Shown here: in pieces, positions 63,932 to 64,000 of the stretch
How the letters are laid out: each line of letters starts with the position of its first letter
Numbering within the stretch: the stretch's first letter is position 1
Assembly (NCBI GenBank): GCA_905221125.1
Contig: CAJNBY010000006.1
Span: 39,038-103,037, forward strand
From: a bacterium
GTDB taxonomy: Bacteria; Bacillota; Bacilli; Lactobacillales; Streptococcaceae
DNA: 64,000 nt
Reading direction: 5' to 3'
Program-made: the position numbers and the translations under genes
Notes under the pieces: model-generated
Database searches by the model: none
Seen by the model: only the letters and a program-made list of their open reading frames with translations
What the model was told of the DNA's origin: nothing

Positions 63932-64000
63932 CCCCAAAAAGTTAGACAATTAATTTATCCGAAGGATTTAGTTCTGTATTGCACAGGACTGAGTCCTTTT
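63924..64000 (-). mobile_element. End of an IS3-family (IS150-group-like) insertion sequence
   Basis: TGTACTGACCCCAAAAAGTTAGACA is the kind of terminal repeat seen in streptococcal IS150-type elements (TG at the end), and the following sequence read on the minus strand (AAAAGGACTCAGTCCTGTGC and on) resembles the 3' part of such elements. The transposase would be on the minus strand or outside. The element runs out of the window. Confidence 0.7.

Overview
The window comes from a low-GC Gram-positive coccus, almost certainly a mitis-group Streptococcus (S. mitis / S. oralis / S. pneumoniae relatives). Evidence: the pneumococcal-type gene orders tatD-rnmV-ksgA-rsgA-rpe, murA-epuA-endA, amiACDEF, murI-rdgB-...-scpA-scpB-rluB-yidD and piuBCDA, BOX elements, a RUP-sized element, and many TGnTATAAT (extended -10) promoters. 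The species cannot be settled from sequence reading alone.

Layout. 1-1411: the 3' end of an LPXTG surface protein with tandem repeats. 1412-1822: BOX element and an orphan terminator. 1823-11792: housekeeping genes (tatD, rnmV, ksgA, rsgA, rpe, thiN, rmuC, yhaM, purR, lysA, pflA). 11863-16135: a BOX element, then an AT-rich accessory cluster, a LanFEG-like ABC exporter with its own two-component system. 16298-24937: yidC, acyP, a 2'-O-methyltransferase, a BI-1 protein, asnA, rsmD-coaD-sepM, a DUF1146 gene, murA, epuA and endA. 25092-26690: a CorC/HlyC protein and tRNA-Cys. 26848-33338: amiACDEF oligopeptide importer. 33458-36478: an aromatic amino acid type ABC transporter (trpXYZ family) behind a leader-peptide attenuator. 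36518-44405: an island edged by mobile-element debris (group II intron 5' fragment, degenerate BOX, RUP-like element, nested inverted repeats) that carries a gamma-glutamyl hydrolase, an amino acid permease, RidA, a Cys/Met PLP enzyme, PepV, a YheO-type regulator and a UPF0126 membrane protein. 44406-50569: yneF, then a tightly overlapped chromosome/cell-wall operon, murI to yidD. 50683-54397: piuBCDA iron uptake on the minus strand. 54541-62854: galE, pepA, a bacteriocin immunity gene, a Na/Pi cotransporter, pgk, an aromatic-exporter-like protein, glnR-glnA. 62903-64000: a PadR-DUF2812 operon whose next gene is cut after 11 codons by the end of an IS3-family element.

The most interesting item is the leader in front of trpX (33458-33750). 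A promoter is followed by a 19-codon peptide ending N-F-Y-F-S-Y-F-R, then by seven RNA segments that can pair 1:2, 3:4, 5:6 or alternatively 2:3, 4:5, 6:7, where 6:7 is an intrinsic terminator. Segment 1 starts directly after the stop codon, so a ribosome finishing the peptide would push the relay to termination, while one stalled on early Phe/Tyr codons would leave the antiterminated state. This is a sequence-based prediction of classical ribosome-mediated attenuation in a Firmicute transporter operon. Other items to look at are a 52-bp perfect palindrome ending on the -35 box of the island operon, three genes whose ATG sits 7-8 nt after the -10 box (predicted leaderless mRNAs), and the orphan LanFEG-RK-like cluster.
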